Below are positions 17,405 through 26,248 of a stretch of DNA of 64,000 nucleotides, in pieces (position 1 is the stretch's first letter; each line of letters begins with the position of its first letter). Below the pieces are notes generated by a model that did not search any database, was not told the origin of the DNA, and was given only the letters and a program-made list of their open reading frames with translations. Origin of the DNA: DSOI01 sp041394885 (lineage in GTDB: Bacteria; Acidobacteriota; Terriglobia; Bryobacterales; Bryobacteraceae); contig JAWKHI010000021.1 of NCBI GenBank assembly GCA_041394885.1, positions 1 to 64,000 on the forward strand, given 5' to 3'. The position numbers and the translations under genes were made by a program.

Positions 17405-18286
17405 CTAGTCCGCCAAAGCCACGGCAATCGCTTCACGCTGCACCGGGGTGCTCGCGCTCATGGGAGCGCGCGGCGCGCCCCCGTCCCTGCCTTGCATCGA
17501 CATCGCTGTTTTGACGTTGGCTGGGAGGTTGCTGTCGTGGATCGCATTCCATAGCCGCAACAGACGCCGATGGAGGCGGAGCGCTTGTCGGTGATCGCCC
17601 GCCTGCACGGCGTGCCACAGCGCTACGCACCATGTGGGCGCCGCGGTGAGAATTGCGGCGACGGCTCCGTGCGCACCCAACTGAAATGATGGATACAGCA
17701 GCGCATCCACTGCCGAGAGGATCCGTTTGCCCTCTCCGGCGGCGCCTTCTTCGTTGAGCAGGAGAAGGTCCGCGAGGGCTTTCATGTCGCTGGCGCTCTG
17801 CTTGACGCCGATGACTCCGGCGCATTCGCGCAGGATCCGGGCCAGCAGGGGCGGCAGGAGATAGGACCATGGCACCACGTTGTAGATGATCACCGGGACG
17901 CCACTCGATTCGGCGATTCCGGCGAAGAAGCGCAGCATGGAATCGTCATCCGGCCGGAAAACGTAGTGCACCGGGGTGATCTGCAGTGCGGCCACGCCGA
18001 GATCGCTTACCGCGCGGGCCCGTTCGGTGGCGGCTTGCGTCGAGTCCGCGATGATGCCGGCGATGACGGGGACTCGCCCGCGCGCCTGTTCGACGGTGAT
18101 AGCGGTGACGTGGCGCGCTTCGTCCACCGTGAGTGCGTGACCTTCGCCGGTACTTCCGCAAACGGCCAGACCGTGGACGCCGGCCTCGACGAGGAAACTC
18201 ACCTCGGCGCGATGGGCCGCTTCATCGATCGACCCGTCGGGCCGGAACGGAGTCACCAGGGGCGGAATGATGCCGTGGATTTCCAT
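17405..18286 (-). CDS. Dihydrodipicolinate synthase/N-acetylneuraminate lyase family aldolase
   Basis: 293 residues from the ATG at 18286; the frame is open further upstream but that overlaps the sulfatase. All family signatures are present: 'GIIPPLVTPF' start, Ser45-Thr46 in 'GSTGEGH', Tyr135 in 'VIIYNVVPW' and the Schiff-base Lys162 in 'VIGVKQSASD'. DapA-family members include DHDPS, sialate lyase, 2-keto-3-deoxygluconate aldolase and KDG dehydratase. With a sugar-acid dehydratase-like gene 82 bases downstream and a sulfatase 16 bases upstream, cleavage or dehydration of a 2-keto-3-deoxy sugar acid is more likely than lysine synthesis. I do not see the extra arginine pattern that would prove DHDPS. 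Confidence 0.87.
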   Translation of the reverse strand: MEIHGIIPPLVTPFRPDGSIDEAAHRAEVSFLVEAGVHGLAVCGSTGEGHALTVDEARHVTAITVEQARGRVPVIAGIIADSTQAATERARAVSDLGVAALQITPVHYVFRPDDDSMLRFFAGIAESSGVPVIIYNVVPWSYLLPPLLARILRECAGVIGVKQSASDMKALADLLLLNEEGAAGEGKRILSAVDALLYPSFQLGAHGAVAAILTAAPTWCVALWHAVQAGDHRQALRLHRRLLRLWNAIHDSNLPANVKTAMSMQGRDGGAPRAPMSASTPVQREAIAVALAD

Positions 18287-18302
18287 CGTGAGTGCTGGGC
18301 GC

Positions 18303-19667
18303 TCAATAGTCGCGGAAAGGGCCGCGGGGGTCGGATTCATCCATCTCCCTGCGCCAAGCCTTCCATTTCGCTTCCATCTCACGAGCCATTTCGGGACGTT
18401 CCGCGGTGAGGTCCTTGGACTCGCCCGGATCCCGGGAGAGGTCGTACAATCCCCGTCCGTATTGCGCGTCCATCCACTTCCACTTACCCGCGCGGGCGGA
18501 CCGGTTCGCCTTCTGCTGGTAGAACATGGTTTTCCTGCTCTGTGCACCGGCTCTGCCTTCGAGCAAGGGCATCAGGTTGAAACCATCGAGCGTCACACCC
18601 GCCGGCAGACGTGCGCCGCCGACGGCCGCGAACGTCGGTAGAAACTCGAGCGACGAGGCGTACTCGTCGCGGACCACTCCGGCGGGAATGCGTCCCGGCC
18701 ATCGCGCGATGAAGGGAACGCGGACACCACCTTCCCAGAGGGTCGCTTTGCCGCCCCTCAGCGGACCGTTATTCTTGCCGGTGCCGCCATTATCGGAAAT
18801 AAAGACCACCAGGGTATCGTTATCGAGGCCGTACTGCTTCACCTGTGCGACGATCTCGCCGATGGCGTCGTCCATATGGGTGACGAGCGCTTTGTACTGG
18901 GCACGGCGGTCGCCTTCGTACATCGCCATGTATTTGGGCGGCGCCTGCGGATCCTGCTTCTGAAACGTAGAGGCGCCGTGGGGCGCATTGAAGGGCACGT
19001 AGAGGAAAAACGGCCGGTTGCGATTCTGTTCGATGAACCGGAGCGCCTCGCGCTTGAACAGGTCCGTGGCGTGGCCTTCCTCCTTCACGCGCTGCTCGCC
19101 GCGAAACAGCGACGGGACGCCGTAGCGCTCATGGGTGTAGTAATCGATGCCGGTGTTGGCGAAGCCATAATAGAAGTCGAACCCGCGGCGCAGGGGCAGG
19201 AAGCGTTTGGCGCGTCCGCCGTCCCATTTGCCGATGATCCCGGTGGCGTAGCCGGCGCTCCGCATCACTTGGCCGACGGTGACCTCGCGGATATCCATGC
19301 CGATGGTCATCTCGGGCGAAACCGCGTAGCTCTCCTCGTCGAATTGAAATTTCCAGTTCACCTCGTTGTTGCGGATCATGTCGTAGAGGCCGTTTCGTTG
19401 CGGGTAGCGGCCGGTGAGGATGCTGGAGCGAGAGGGAGTGCATGCGGGCCAGGAGACAGTGAAATCGGTAAAGCGGACGCCCTCGGCGGCCATGCGGTCG
19501 AGGTGCGGGGAGCGGATGGAGGAGTCGCCGCAGACATTGAGATCGGCGTAGCCGAGGTCATCGGCGACGATCAGAATGACGTTGGGCTTGCGTGTCTGGG
19601 CAAGGGCGGTTGCGGGGGGCAGCGCCAAGGCGGACTGGAGCCACTGGCGGCGGTTCATCGCAGACAT
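18303..19667 (-). CDS. Type I sulfatase (formylglycine-dependent), secreted
   Basis: 454 residues from the ATG at 19667, which leaves 5 bases after the gldA-like stop; an ATG at 19658 is also possible. The N-terminus 'NRRQWLQSALALPPATALAQ' is a Tat-like or Sec signal. Alkaline-phosphatase fold with metal ligands 'VADDLGYAD' (Asp36, Asp37) and the maturation motif Cys76-Thr-Pro-Ser-Arg80 (CxPxR), where Cys becomes formylglycine; later 'GKWDGG' and 'VFISDNGG' add metal and substrate ligands. It hydrolyses sulfate esters, most likely on sugars. Downstream are DapA-family and enolase-superfamily genes, upstream a glycerol-dehydrogenase-like gene, so desulfation may feed sugar-acid catabolism. Confidence 0.9.
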   Translation of the reverse strand: MSAMNRRQWLQSALALPPATALAQTRKPNVILIVADDLGYADLNVCGDSSIRSPHLDRMAAEGVRFTDFTVSWPACTPSRSSILTGRYPQRNGLYDMIRNNEVNWKFQFDEESYAVSPEMTIGMDIREVTVGQVMRSAGYATGIIGKWDGGRAKRFLPLRRGFDFYYGFANTGIDYYTHERYGVPSLFRGEQRVKEEGHATDLFKREALRFIEQNRNRPFFLYVPFNAPHGASTFQKQDPQAPPKYMAMYEGDRRAQYKALVTHMDDAIGEIVAQVKQYGLDNDTLVVFISDNGGTGKNNGPLRGGKATLWEGGVRVPFIARWPGRIPAGVVRDEYASSLEFLPTFAAVGGARLPAGVTLDGFNLMPLLEGRAGAQSRKTMFYQQKANRSARAGKWKWMDAQYGRGLYDLSRDPGESKDLTAERPEMAREMEAKWKAWRREMDESDPRGPFRDY

Positions 19668-19672
19668 GGAGC

Positions 19673-20788
19673 CTATGATATCCGGCCTTGCGCCATCCAC
19701 GCGCGGCCGGCGGAGTCGGCGGCCAGGATGGCATCGGCCACCATCATGGGGCTCACCTCGAAAGGCTCATTGTGAATCGTCTCGCCCGGGGCGGTACTGC
19801 GGGCCGCCACTTCGCCAAGCAGATCGCGCGAGAGGCCGCCGCATCCGATGGCGTCCAGCGTCACCGGCAGCCCCACCGACGTGGAAAACTGGAATACCTC
19901 CTCCATCTGCGCCCGCGAGGCGCCTTCGAGGACCAACTGCACGATCACCCCGAACGCTACCTTCTCGCCGTGGAAATAGGCATGGGCGGGGGGCGCCGCG
20001 GTCAGGCCGTTGTGGACCGAGTGCGCCGCGGCCAATCCGGATGATTCAAAGCCCAAGCCGGAAAGCAGAGTGTTGGCCTCCACGATGCGTTCGAGCGCGG
20101 GGGTCACCACCTTGCCCGCGACGGCCTGCATGGCTTCGACGCCGGACTCCATCAGCGTCCGGTAGCAGAGCTCGGCGAGGGCGAGGGCGCTTCGCGTGGA
20201 CGCGCCGCCGCGCGCGTTGCGTTTGTGCCCGATGGCGCAGGTTCGCGCTTCGAACCACGTAGCCAGGGCGTCGCCCATCCCGGCCGCCAACAACCGCGCC
20301 GGCCCCTGCGCCACCACGTGTGTGTCCACAAGCACCAATTCCGGATTCCTCCGGTAAAAACGATACTCCTCGAAGACGCCTTCTTCGGTGTAGATCACCG
20401 AAAGCGCACTGCAGGGAGCATCGCTCGAAGCCACAGTCGGGCAATTGACCACGGGCGTGTCGAGATCGGCCGCGGCCGCGCGCGCCGCGTCCAGCACCTT
20501 GCCGCCGCCGGCGCCGATGACCGTGGCCGCCTTCATCGAGCGTCCGGCTTCAACGATGCGCGCCACTTCTCGGTGTGAGCATTCGCCGCCGAACTCATGG
20601 ACCTGGTAGTGGAAGCCGGAATCGCCCAACGTCCGGCGCCATGCGTCGGCGAGCAGCGTTCGGGCCGATCGGCCGGCGACGATCAGGACCGGACCGGGGA
20701 GGCCGAGGCCCGCCATTTCCGCGCCGAGTTGTTCGGTGGCGTGGCGGCCCTGTGTGTATCGGGCGGGTGAGCAGAATACGGAGAGCAC
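19673..20788 (-). CDS. gldA: Glycerol dehydrogenase-like iron/zinc-dependent alcohol dehydrogenase
   Basis: 371 residues, close to the usual GldA length. NAD-binding 'VIGAGGGKVLDAARAAA' and 'VVNCPTVASSDAPCSALSVIY' are characteristic of the GldA branch; metal ligands are Asp in 'GMGDALATWFEA', His in 'LAAAHSVHNG' and His in 'AYFHGEKVAFG'. The family oxidises glycerol to dihydroxyacetone with NAD, but relatives use other polyols. It is the first gene of the run leading to the sulfatase, so it may act on a polyol or sugar product of that pathway. The symbol reflects family, not proven substrate. Confidence 0.85.
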   Translation of the reverse strand: MLSVFCSPARYTQGRHATEQLGAEMAGLGLPGPVLIVAGRSARTLLADAWRRTLGDSGFHYQVHEFGGECSHREVARIVEAGRSMKAATVIGAGGGKVLDAARAAAADLDTPVVNCPTVASSDAPCSALSVIYTEEGVFEEYRFYRRNPELVLVDTHVVAQGPARLLAAGMGDALATWFEARTCAIGHKRNARGGASTRSALALAELCYRTLMESGVEAMQAVAGKVVTPALERIVEANTLLSGLGFESSGLAAAHSVHNGLTAAPPAHAYFHGEKVAFGVIVQLVLEGASRAQMEEVFQFSTSVGLPVTLDAIGCGGLSRDLLGEVAARSTAPGETIHNEPFEVSPMMVADAILAADSAGRAWMAQGRIS

Positions 20789-20800
20789 CCGCTCATCGTA

Positions 20801-21985
20801 CTATCGCGGCGTCTCGCTGACTACACGGCCACCGAGGACGACGGCGGTGCAGTGCGTGGTGAACTCGAACGGATCGCCGTCGTAGAGCGCGAGGTCGGCA
20901 TCTTTGCCGGGTTCGATCGAACCCACGCGGCGGTCAATGCCGAGCAGACGCGCGGCGTCGATGGTGACCGAAGCGAGGGCATCCCGGAACGTGAGCCCGT
21001 TGGCGGCGGCCATCGCCGCCTCCAGCAATACAACGCGTGTCTTGGGCACGTAGCCTTCGTAGCCACTTTGGAGCGCGAACAGAATGCCGGCCGCTTTCAA
21101 CTTCGAGGCCGTCTCCATGCTGAGGTTCTCGGTCTCCTCGCCGGCGCGCGCCATCGTCGGATGGAGGATGACGGGATAGCCCGAAGCCTTGATCTCATCG
21201 ATCAGCAGATGGGCCTCGGCAGCGCCGTCGAGCACGATGCGCAAATTGAACTCTTTGCCCAGCCGCAGCACGGTGGCGATGTCATGGGCGCGATTCACGG
21301 TGACGAGAAGGGGAGTCTCGCGGCGGATGAGCTGCTGGAATATTTCCTGCCGCAGGTCGCGCGCCGCCGATGTTCCGGTTCCTTTCGCTACCGCCTCCTG
21401 CGCCCTGATCAATTCCGCGCGGAGCATGGCGATCATTTTGGGCCGGCTGCCGGGGGATTTGGAACCGGATTCGACGGCGGCTTCGCCATAGGTGGCGGCG
21501 ACCATGACGCCGTCGGCGACCAGCACCTGCTCGACGGTGTCTCCGGCTGTTTTGGCGATGAGGGTCTGGCCGGAAACGAGCGGACCGGGGCCGTGTCCGG
21601 TGTGGACGGTGGTGATGCCGTAGGTGCGCAAATACCCGACCAGGGGCTCACGGGGATTGTAGGCGTCGATGGCGCGAAGCTCGGGTTGGATCGCGGTTGA
21701 ACGTTCGGTTTGATCCTGATCGTGGGGCTGGTTCAGATAGCCGGTGAGGCCGACCACCGAATGCGCGTCGACCAGCCCAGGCGTTACCACTTTCGCCTGA
21801 AGGGTCCGGTATCCGGCGGGGATGGCCACCGACGAGGCCGGCCCCACGCGCTCGATGCGCCCGTCCCGGGTGAGCACGACGCCATCGCGAATCGGCTCCC
21901 CGGCCATGGTGTGGACGATACCGCCGCGCACGGCAACCTGGGCGGAGAGGGGAAGCGCCGCGGCAAGCACCAGCAGGGTTTTCAT
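20801..21985 (-). CDS. Secreted amidohydrolase homologue lacking metal-binding histidines
   Basis: 394 residues with a signal peptide (1-16). Amidohydrolase/imidazolonepropionase-like fold: small beta domain, 'VVTPGLVDAHSVVGL', barrel, and the closing 'VGSIEPGKDADLALYDGDPFE'. The first metal motif HxH is His75-Ser-Val77, so the second His is gone; in the barrel, where the partner gene has a His-rich strand ('VVHFHTHRHDD'), this one reads 'LLVTVNRAHDI'. It is therefore probably inactive or has changed chemistry. Its ATG overlaps the stop of the upstream active-looking paralogue as ATGA, so the two are coupled and may form a heteromer. Confidence 0.85.
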   Translation of the reverse strand: MKTLLVLAAALPLSAQVAVRGGIVHTMAGEPIRDGVVLTRDGRIERVGPASSVAIPAGYRTLQAKVVTPGLVDAHSVVGLTGYLNQPHDQDQTERSTAIQPELRAIDAYNPREPLVGYLRTYGITTVHTGHGPGPLVSGQTLIAKTAGDTVEQVLVADGVMVAATYGEAAVESGSKSPGSRPKMIAMLRAELIRAQEAVAKGTGTSAARDLRQEIFQQLIRRETPLLVTVNRAHDIATVLRLGKEFNLRIVLDGAAEAHLLIDEIKASGYPVILHPTMARAGEETENLSMETASKLKAAGILFALQSGYEGYVPKTRVVLLEAAMAAANGLTFRDALASVTIDAARLLGIDRRVGSIEPGKDADLALYDGDPFEFTTHCTAVVLGGRVVSETPR

Positions 21986-23292
21986 TGCTCGATCTCCTCG
22001 TCGTGGGCCAACAGCCCGGACTGGTCATGGGAGGCGCCGTAGCCGCCGGTGGCGTACAAACGATCCTTGGGGTCGGCGCGGTTGAACACTCGCTTGCCTT
22101 CCACCCATGTCTCCTCGACGTGGGTATATACGCTGAGGGGATCGCCGGAGAGGATTAGGAAATCGGCGTCTTTGCCGGGGGTGAGGGAACCGATGCGGCT
22201 GTCGAGTTCGAGCATTTTCGCGCCCGCCATGGTCATGCCGTAGAGGGCCTTTTCGCGTGACATTCCGGCGCGGACGGCAAGGCCGGCGGAGCGGAGGAAC
22301 CATCGCGAATCGGTGACCCCGTCGTCGGTATGGAAGCCGACAAGCGCTCCGGCTTTTTCGAGCGCGGCGCCGGTAGTGAAGTTGTTGTCCTTGGCCTCGA
22401 TCTTTCCGCCGGGCGAGTCAATGACGATAATGGATGCCGGCGCTCCGGCCTTGGCGATTTCGTCGGCCACCATCCAGCCGTCGCTTACATGTTGAAGCAC
22501 CACCTTGAAGCCGAATTCACGCTGGAGCCGCAGGACGGTGAGAATATCGTCGTGGCGGTGGGTGTGGAAGTGGACGACGCGTATGCCGTCGAGCGCATCG
22601 GCCAGGGATTCCAGGCGCAAGTCACGCGGCGGACGCTTGGAGGCGTCGGCGCCGGCCTCGCGCAGTTTCGTGCGATATTCCTGCGCTTTGACGAACTGTT
22701 CGCGGACCAGAGCGGCGGCTTTGGCGCGAGTGCCGGGGAACGGGGGAGTCCGGCGCGGATTGGTGCCATTGGCCATCTTGATGCCGCCCGCCCAGCGGCC
22801 GTCGTCGAGCACGATGGCGAGATCGTCAAGGATGCGGCCGTCGCGGAACTTCAGATAGATCGTCTGGCCGCTGAGCAGATGTCCCGACCCGGGCATGACG
22901 TTGGCTGTGGTGATGCCACCGGACTGGGCCTTCTGGAAGCGGGCGTCGCGAACGTTGATTCCGTCGAGCACGCGCACGTCGGGCTGGATGGGCGCGCTGC
23001 CGTCGGCGCCGCCTCCAGAGCCAATGTGGCTATGGGTGTCGACCAGACCCGGCATCAGCACCTTACCCTTCACGTCGCGGCGCTCGGCATTGGCGGGTAT
23101 GGAGACGGCGGCGCCGACGGCGCGGATCGTTCCATTTTCAACCAACAGTGCGCCACTGGGAATTTCCGGGCCGTCGATCGGTATGATCCGGGCGCCTTCG
23201 AACACGATGGGACGCGTTTGAGCGCCGATCGGGGCGGCGACGGCAAGTATGACGGGGAGTAGAAACCGGGGACGTGGCAAGACGTCCCCCAT
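21982..23292 (-). CDS. Secreted metal-dependent amidohydrolase
   Basis: 436 residues with a signal peptide (hydrophobic residues 10-24, cleavage after 'IGAQ'). The HxH motif is His87-Ser-His89 in 'PGLVDTHSHIG', further ligands come from 'VVHFHTHRHDD' and 'VGFHTDDGVTD', and the small domain closes with 'GSLTPGKDADFLILSGDPL'. These are the features of an active imidazolonepropionase/prolidase-like amidohydrolase in the periplasm. The substrate is unknown; such paired genes in this phylum are usually annotated only by family. It ends by overlapping the start of the histidine-poor paralogue by 4 bases. Confidence 0.87.
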   Translation of the reverse strand: MGDVLPRPRFLLPVILAVAAPIGAQTRPIVFEGARIIPIDGPEIPSGALLVENGTIRAVGAAVSIPANAERRDVKGKVLMPGLVDTHSHIGSGGGADGSAPIQPDVRVLDGINVRDARFQKAQSGGITTANVMPGSGHLLSGQTIYLKFRDGRILDDLAIVLDDGRWAGGIKMANGTNPRRTPPFPGTRAKAAALVREQFVKAQEYRTKLREAGADASKRPPRDLRLESLADALDGIRVVHFHTHRHDDILTVLRLQREFGFKVVLQHVSDGWMVADEIAKAGAPASIIVIDSPGGKIEAKDNNFTTGAALEKAGALVGFHTDDGVTDSRWFLRSAGLAVRAGMSREKALYGMTMAGAKMLELDSRIGSLTPGKDADFLILSGDPLSVYTHVEETWVEGKRVFNRADPKDRLYATGGYGASHDQSGLLAHDEEIEQ

Positions 23293-23330
23293 TGTAGCGA
23301 TTTGCCGCTCAGTTCCGGTGAACGGCGGCC

Positions 23331-24404
23331 TTACGATCGGGACCGGGATGCAGCGGCCGCCCTGGGTGCTTCCGACGGAGGCTCCGGCAGCCCGTCAACC
23401 GGCTCGGCCCGCATCACTCCCAAGGCCGACCGGACTTCCGAATCCACGCGGGCGAAAATGTCCGGATTGTCGCGCAGGAAGTTGCGCGAGTTTTCGCGGC
23501 CCTGGCCCATGCGGTCTGAACCGTAGCTGTACCAGGCGCCGCTCTTTTCGATGATGTTGTGGGTGACGGCCAAATCGAGTAGGTCGCCTTCGCGCGAGAT
23601 CCCCTGCCCGTAGAGTATGTCGAACTCGGCTTCGCGGAACGGTGGCGCAAGCTTGTTCTTCACCACCTTGATCTTCGTGCGGTTGCCGATGACGGATTCG
23701 CCGTCTTTGATGGCGGAAATCCGGCGGATGTCGCAACGGACCGAGGAATAGAACTTGAGGGCGCGTCCGCCGGTGGTGGTCTCCGGGCTGCCGAACATGA
23801 CGCCGATCTTTTCGCGAATCTGGTTGATGAAGATGAGGCAGGTTTTCGACTTCGAGACGATGCCGGTGAGCTTGCGCATGGCCTGCGACATCAGGCGGGC
23901 GTGGACGCCCATGAAACTGTCGCCCATCTCGCCGTCGAGTTCGGCTTTGGGAACGAGGGCAGCCACGGAGTCCACGACGAGCACGTCGACGGCGCCGGAA
24001 CTGATGAGCGAACTGGTGATTTCGAGGGCCTGTTCGGCATAGTCGGGCTGGGAAACGAGGAGGTTATCGACATCGACGCCCAGGGCGCGAGCATAGATCG
24101 GGTCCAACGCGTGTTCGACGTCGATGAAGGCGGCGACGCCCCCGTTTCTTTGGGCCTGAGCCACAACCTGGAGTGCGACGGTGGTCTTGCCGGACGATTC
24201 CGGGCCAAACACTTCGGAGATGCGTCCGCGGGGGAATCCGCCGACGCCGAGCGCCCAATCCACCGAGATGGCCCCGGTGGAGATGGCGGCGATGGGGATC
24301 ATCGCTTCTTTGGATCCAAGCCTTACGATCGACCCTTTACCGAACTGTTTTTCGATTTGACCGAGGGCGGCGGTCAGTGCGCGGCCACGTTCTTTTTCTT
24401 CCAT
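23331..24404 (-). CDS. recA: Recombinase RecA
   Basis: 357 residues from the ATG at 24404. RecA forms ATP-dependent filaments on single-stranded DNA for strand exchange and triggers LexA self-cleavage. Walker A GPESSGKT is at 67-74, Walker B 'DVLVVDSVAAL' follows, the L1 and L2 DNA-binding loops read 'GEMGDSFMGVHARLMSQAMRKL' in part and 'GVMFGSPETTTGGRALKFY', and the C-terminal lid is present with an unusual Ala/Pro-rich and basic (SRSRS) tail instead of the common acidic tail. A strong promoter and a possible SOS box lie upstream. Confidence 0.98.
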   Translation of the reverse strand: MEEKERGRALTAALGQIEKQFGKGSIVRLGSKEAMIPIAAISTGAISVDWALGVGGFPRGRISEVFGPESSGKTTVALQVVAQAQRNGGVAAFIDVEHALDPIYARALGVDVDNLLVSQPDYAEQALEITSSLISSGAVDVLVVDSVAALVPKAELDGEMGDSFMGVHARLMSQAMRKLTGIVSKSKTCLIFINQIREKIGVMFGSPETTTGGRALKFYSSVRCDIRRISAIKDGESVIGNRTKIKVVKNKLAPPFREAEFDILYGQGISREGDLLDLAVTHNIIEKSGAWYSYGSDRMGQGRENSRNFLRDNPDIFARVDSEVRSALGVMRAEPVDGLPEPPSEAPRAAAASRSRS

Positions 24405-24417
24405 GTGGATACCCACT

Positions 24418-24446
24418 ACTATAGGGGAAACGGAGCGGGAGTACAA
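24418..24446 (-). promoter_or_regulatory. recA promoter
   Basis: On the minus strand TTGTAC (24446-24441) and TATAGT (24423-24418) are separated by exactly 17 bases. This sits 13 bases before the recA ATG, as expected for a housekeeping sigma-70 promoter with a short leader. Confidence 0.65.
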
Positions 24447-24456
24447 GAGGGTATTC
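24439..24456. promoter_or_regulatory. Putative LexA (SOS) box overlapping the recA -35 element
   Basis: Imperfect palindrome GAGTAC-N6-GTATTC, five of six positions matched between arms, resembling the AGTAC/GTACT class of LexA sites. It overlaps the -35 hexamer, where a repressor would block recA transcription. No LexA gene is in the window, so the assignment is inference. Confidence 0.4.
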
Positions 24457-24485
24457 GCATTTTCTTCGCCCCTTGGTCAGCGAGG

Positions 24486-25625
24486 TCAGAGACGCGTGAC
24501 GGCGCGTCCGCGGCCGGCGAGGCGGTAGCGGATTCCTCGCCAGGAGATGACGTTGGTGCGGGCGGCGGCACGGAGAGAAAACAGCCAGATCCAGGTGCCC
24601 AGGGGCACGAGCCATGTGTAGGTCCAACCCCATCGGGTGAAGAAGGCGGCTTCGCCGGGGAGGCAGGCTTTGGCGATGACCGCGCGGTTGGCTCCCTTCA
24701 CCATGCCAAGAGCCAACTGGGCGATGAGCAGGATGGGAGCCCAGACGGCGGCGCAAGCCATGGCGGCGCAATAGATGACATGCGAGCCGAGCCCGAGCAC
24801 CCAAAGACGCGGATGGTAGACGCGGGTGATGATCATCTGGCGCTCGATCCAGGCGAGGAAGGCGCCGGCGTTGGTGGAAGACCGGTCTGCGACGGTGGCT
24901 CCGGGCGCCCAGGCGATGGAGAGGCCGGCGTCGTGGACGGCGCGGGAGATCTGGAAGTCGTCGGAGATTGCGCCGCGCCAGTATTGGGGCACGTTGGTGC
25001 GCAGGAAGGTTTCGCGGGTCAGGGCCATGGCGCCGCCCCAGGCGAACCGGTTGGGTCCGGGACTGAAGCCGCCGGCGACAACGCTGTTCCACACCGAGCG
25101 CAGCAGCGGCCAGAGACCGCCGGCAGGGGCGTGCCAACGGTAGCCGGTGCTCAACCCGACGCCGGATTCCGCGAGGGGCGCGGCGAGGGCGCGCAGCCAA
25201 CCGGGGGAAACGACGTTGTCGGAATCGGCGAAGGCGAACATGGCGGAGCCGGGACGAGCGGCATCCACGGCGGCGAGCAGGTTATTGATCTTTTCACCGG
25301 TGCCGGGATCGCCTAGGCCCGCGATGCAGGTTCGCGCGCGCGGGGGCGTCACACCGGGAGGGATATCGGAGGGTGCGCGGGCGACGACGATCAGCTCGTA
25401 ATCCGGGTAGTCCAGCGCGGCGAGCGAAGCGAGATTGGCGGCGAGGTGATCCTCGTGTCCTTTGACGGGCACGATGACGGTAGCGGGGGGACACAGGGCG
25501 TCGTCCAGGCGGAGGGCCAGACGCCGGGAGACATAGGCGGCCCGTTCCCGGTCTCCGCCGAGAGACAGAAGCGCCAGCACCACGGCGGCGCCGATTACGA
25601 TCCAGGCGATGGCCGGAGGGGGCAA
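24486..25625 (-). CDS. GT2/GT21-type glycosyltransferase (ceramide glucosyltransferase-like), membrane
   Basis: 379 residues, TTG start at 25625. One N-terminal membrane helix (5-22), a GT-A catalytic domain and two or three C-terminal membrane helices. The D1-D2-D3-(Q/R)xxRW set typical of GT21 appears as 'TVIVPVKGHED', 'FAFADSDNVVSPGWL', 'GAISDDFQISRAVHDAG' and 'WIERQMIITR'. Close relatives include HpnI of hopanoid synthesis and ceramide glucosyltransferases, which add a sugar to a lipid at the cytoplasmic face. Which lipid is used here is not visible. It lies 15 bases after yceI and 81 before recA; the link with recA is probably positional only. Confidence 0.82.
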   Translation of the reverse strand: MPPPAIAWIVIGAAVVLALLSLGGDRERAAYVSRRLALRLDDALCPPATVIVPVKGHEDHLAANLASLAALDYPDYELIVVARAPSDIPPGVTPPRARTCIAGLGDPGTGEKINNLLAAVDAARPGSAMFAFADSDNVVSPGWLRALAAPLAESGVGLSTGYRWHAPAGGLWPLLRSVWNSVVAGGFSPGPNRFAWGGAMALTRETFLRTNVPQYWRGAISDDFQISRAVHDAGLSIAWAPGATVADRSSTNAGAFLAWIERQMIITRVYHPRLWVLGLGSHVIYCAAMACAAVWAPILLIAQLALGMVKGANRAVIAKACLPGEAAFFTRWGWTYTWLVPLGTWIWLFSLRAAARTNVISWRGIRYRLAGRGRAVTRL

Positions 25626-25640
25626 CCCAAGAGTATACGG

Positions 25641-26216
25641 CTATTTGCGTGTGGCTTCGATGTCGAGCGTGATGGTGACTTCGTCGCCGATGGTGACGCC
25701 GCCGGCTTCGAGCACAGGGCTGTAGGTGAGTCCCCATTCCTTGCGGCTGATGCGGGTGGAAGCGGAGGCGCCAAGACGATAGCCGCCGCGGGGGTCCTTG
25801 ATCTCGGCGGGCGGATCGTCGAGGGTGAGGGTGACTTCCCGGGTGACGCCGTGCATGGTGAGATCGCCTTTCACCAGGATCTTGCCGCCGGCCTTGGAGA
25901 CGCTTTTGCTCGCGAACGTCATGGCCGGGTATTTGGCGACGTCGAAAAACTGCTCACTGCGGAGGTCCGCGTCGCGTTTCGCCTGGCGGGTGTCGATGGT
26001 CTTGACGTCGATGGAGGCAGTGACTTTGGACGTTTCGGGCTGGGCGGGGTCCCATTCAATAGACCCCGTGATGTTTCCGAAGGTTCCCTTCACGTTCGAC
26101 ACCATCATGTGGCGGACCGAGAACTGCGCCGAGGAGTGACCGGCGTCGATCTGGTAGGTGGCGCCGGAGACCGCCGAGGCGGCAAGCAGAGCGGCGGAGG
26201 CGAGAAGGCGGATCAA
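25641..26216 (-). CDS. yceI: YceI family periplasmic lipid-binding protein
   Basis: 191 residues with a signal peptide ending in 'SAVSGA'. The YceI lipocalin-like barrel is easy to see: 'YQIDAGHSSAQFSVRHM', 'GTFGNITGSIEWD', 'IDVKTIDTRQAKRDADLRS', 'FFDVAKYPAMTF', 'KGDLTMHGVTREVTL'. Such proteins bind polyisoprenoids or similar lipids in the periplasm. It is followed 15 bases later by a lipid glycosyltransferase-like gene, which suggests but does not prove a shared isoprenoid lipid role. Confidence 0.92.
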   Translation of the reverse strand: MIRLLASAALLAASAVSGATYQIDAGHSSAQFSVRHMMVSNVKGTFGNITGSIEWDPAQPETSKVTASIDVKTIDTRQAKRDADLRSEQFFDVAKYPAMTFASKSVSKAGGKILVKGDLTMHGVTREVTLTLDDPPAEIKDPRGGYRLGASASTRISRKEWGLTYSPVLEAGGVTIGDEVTITLDIEATRK

Positions 26217-26248
26217 AGCGGTTCCTTTCGGGGGGGAAGCAGTTTGGG

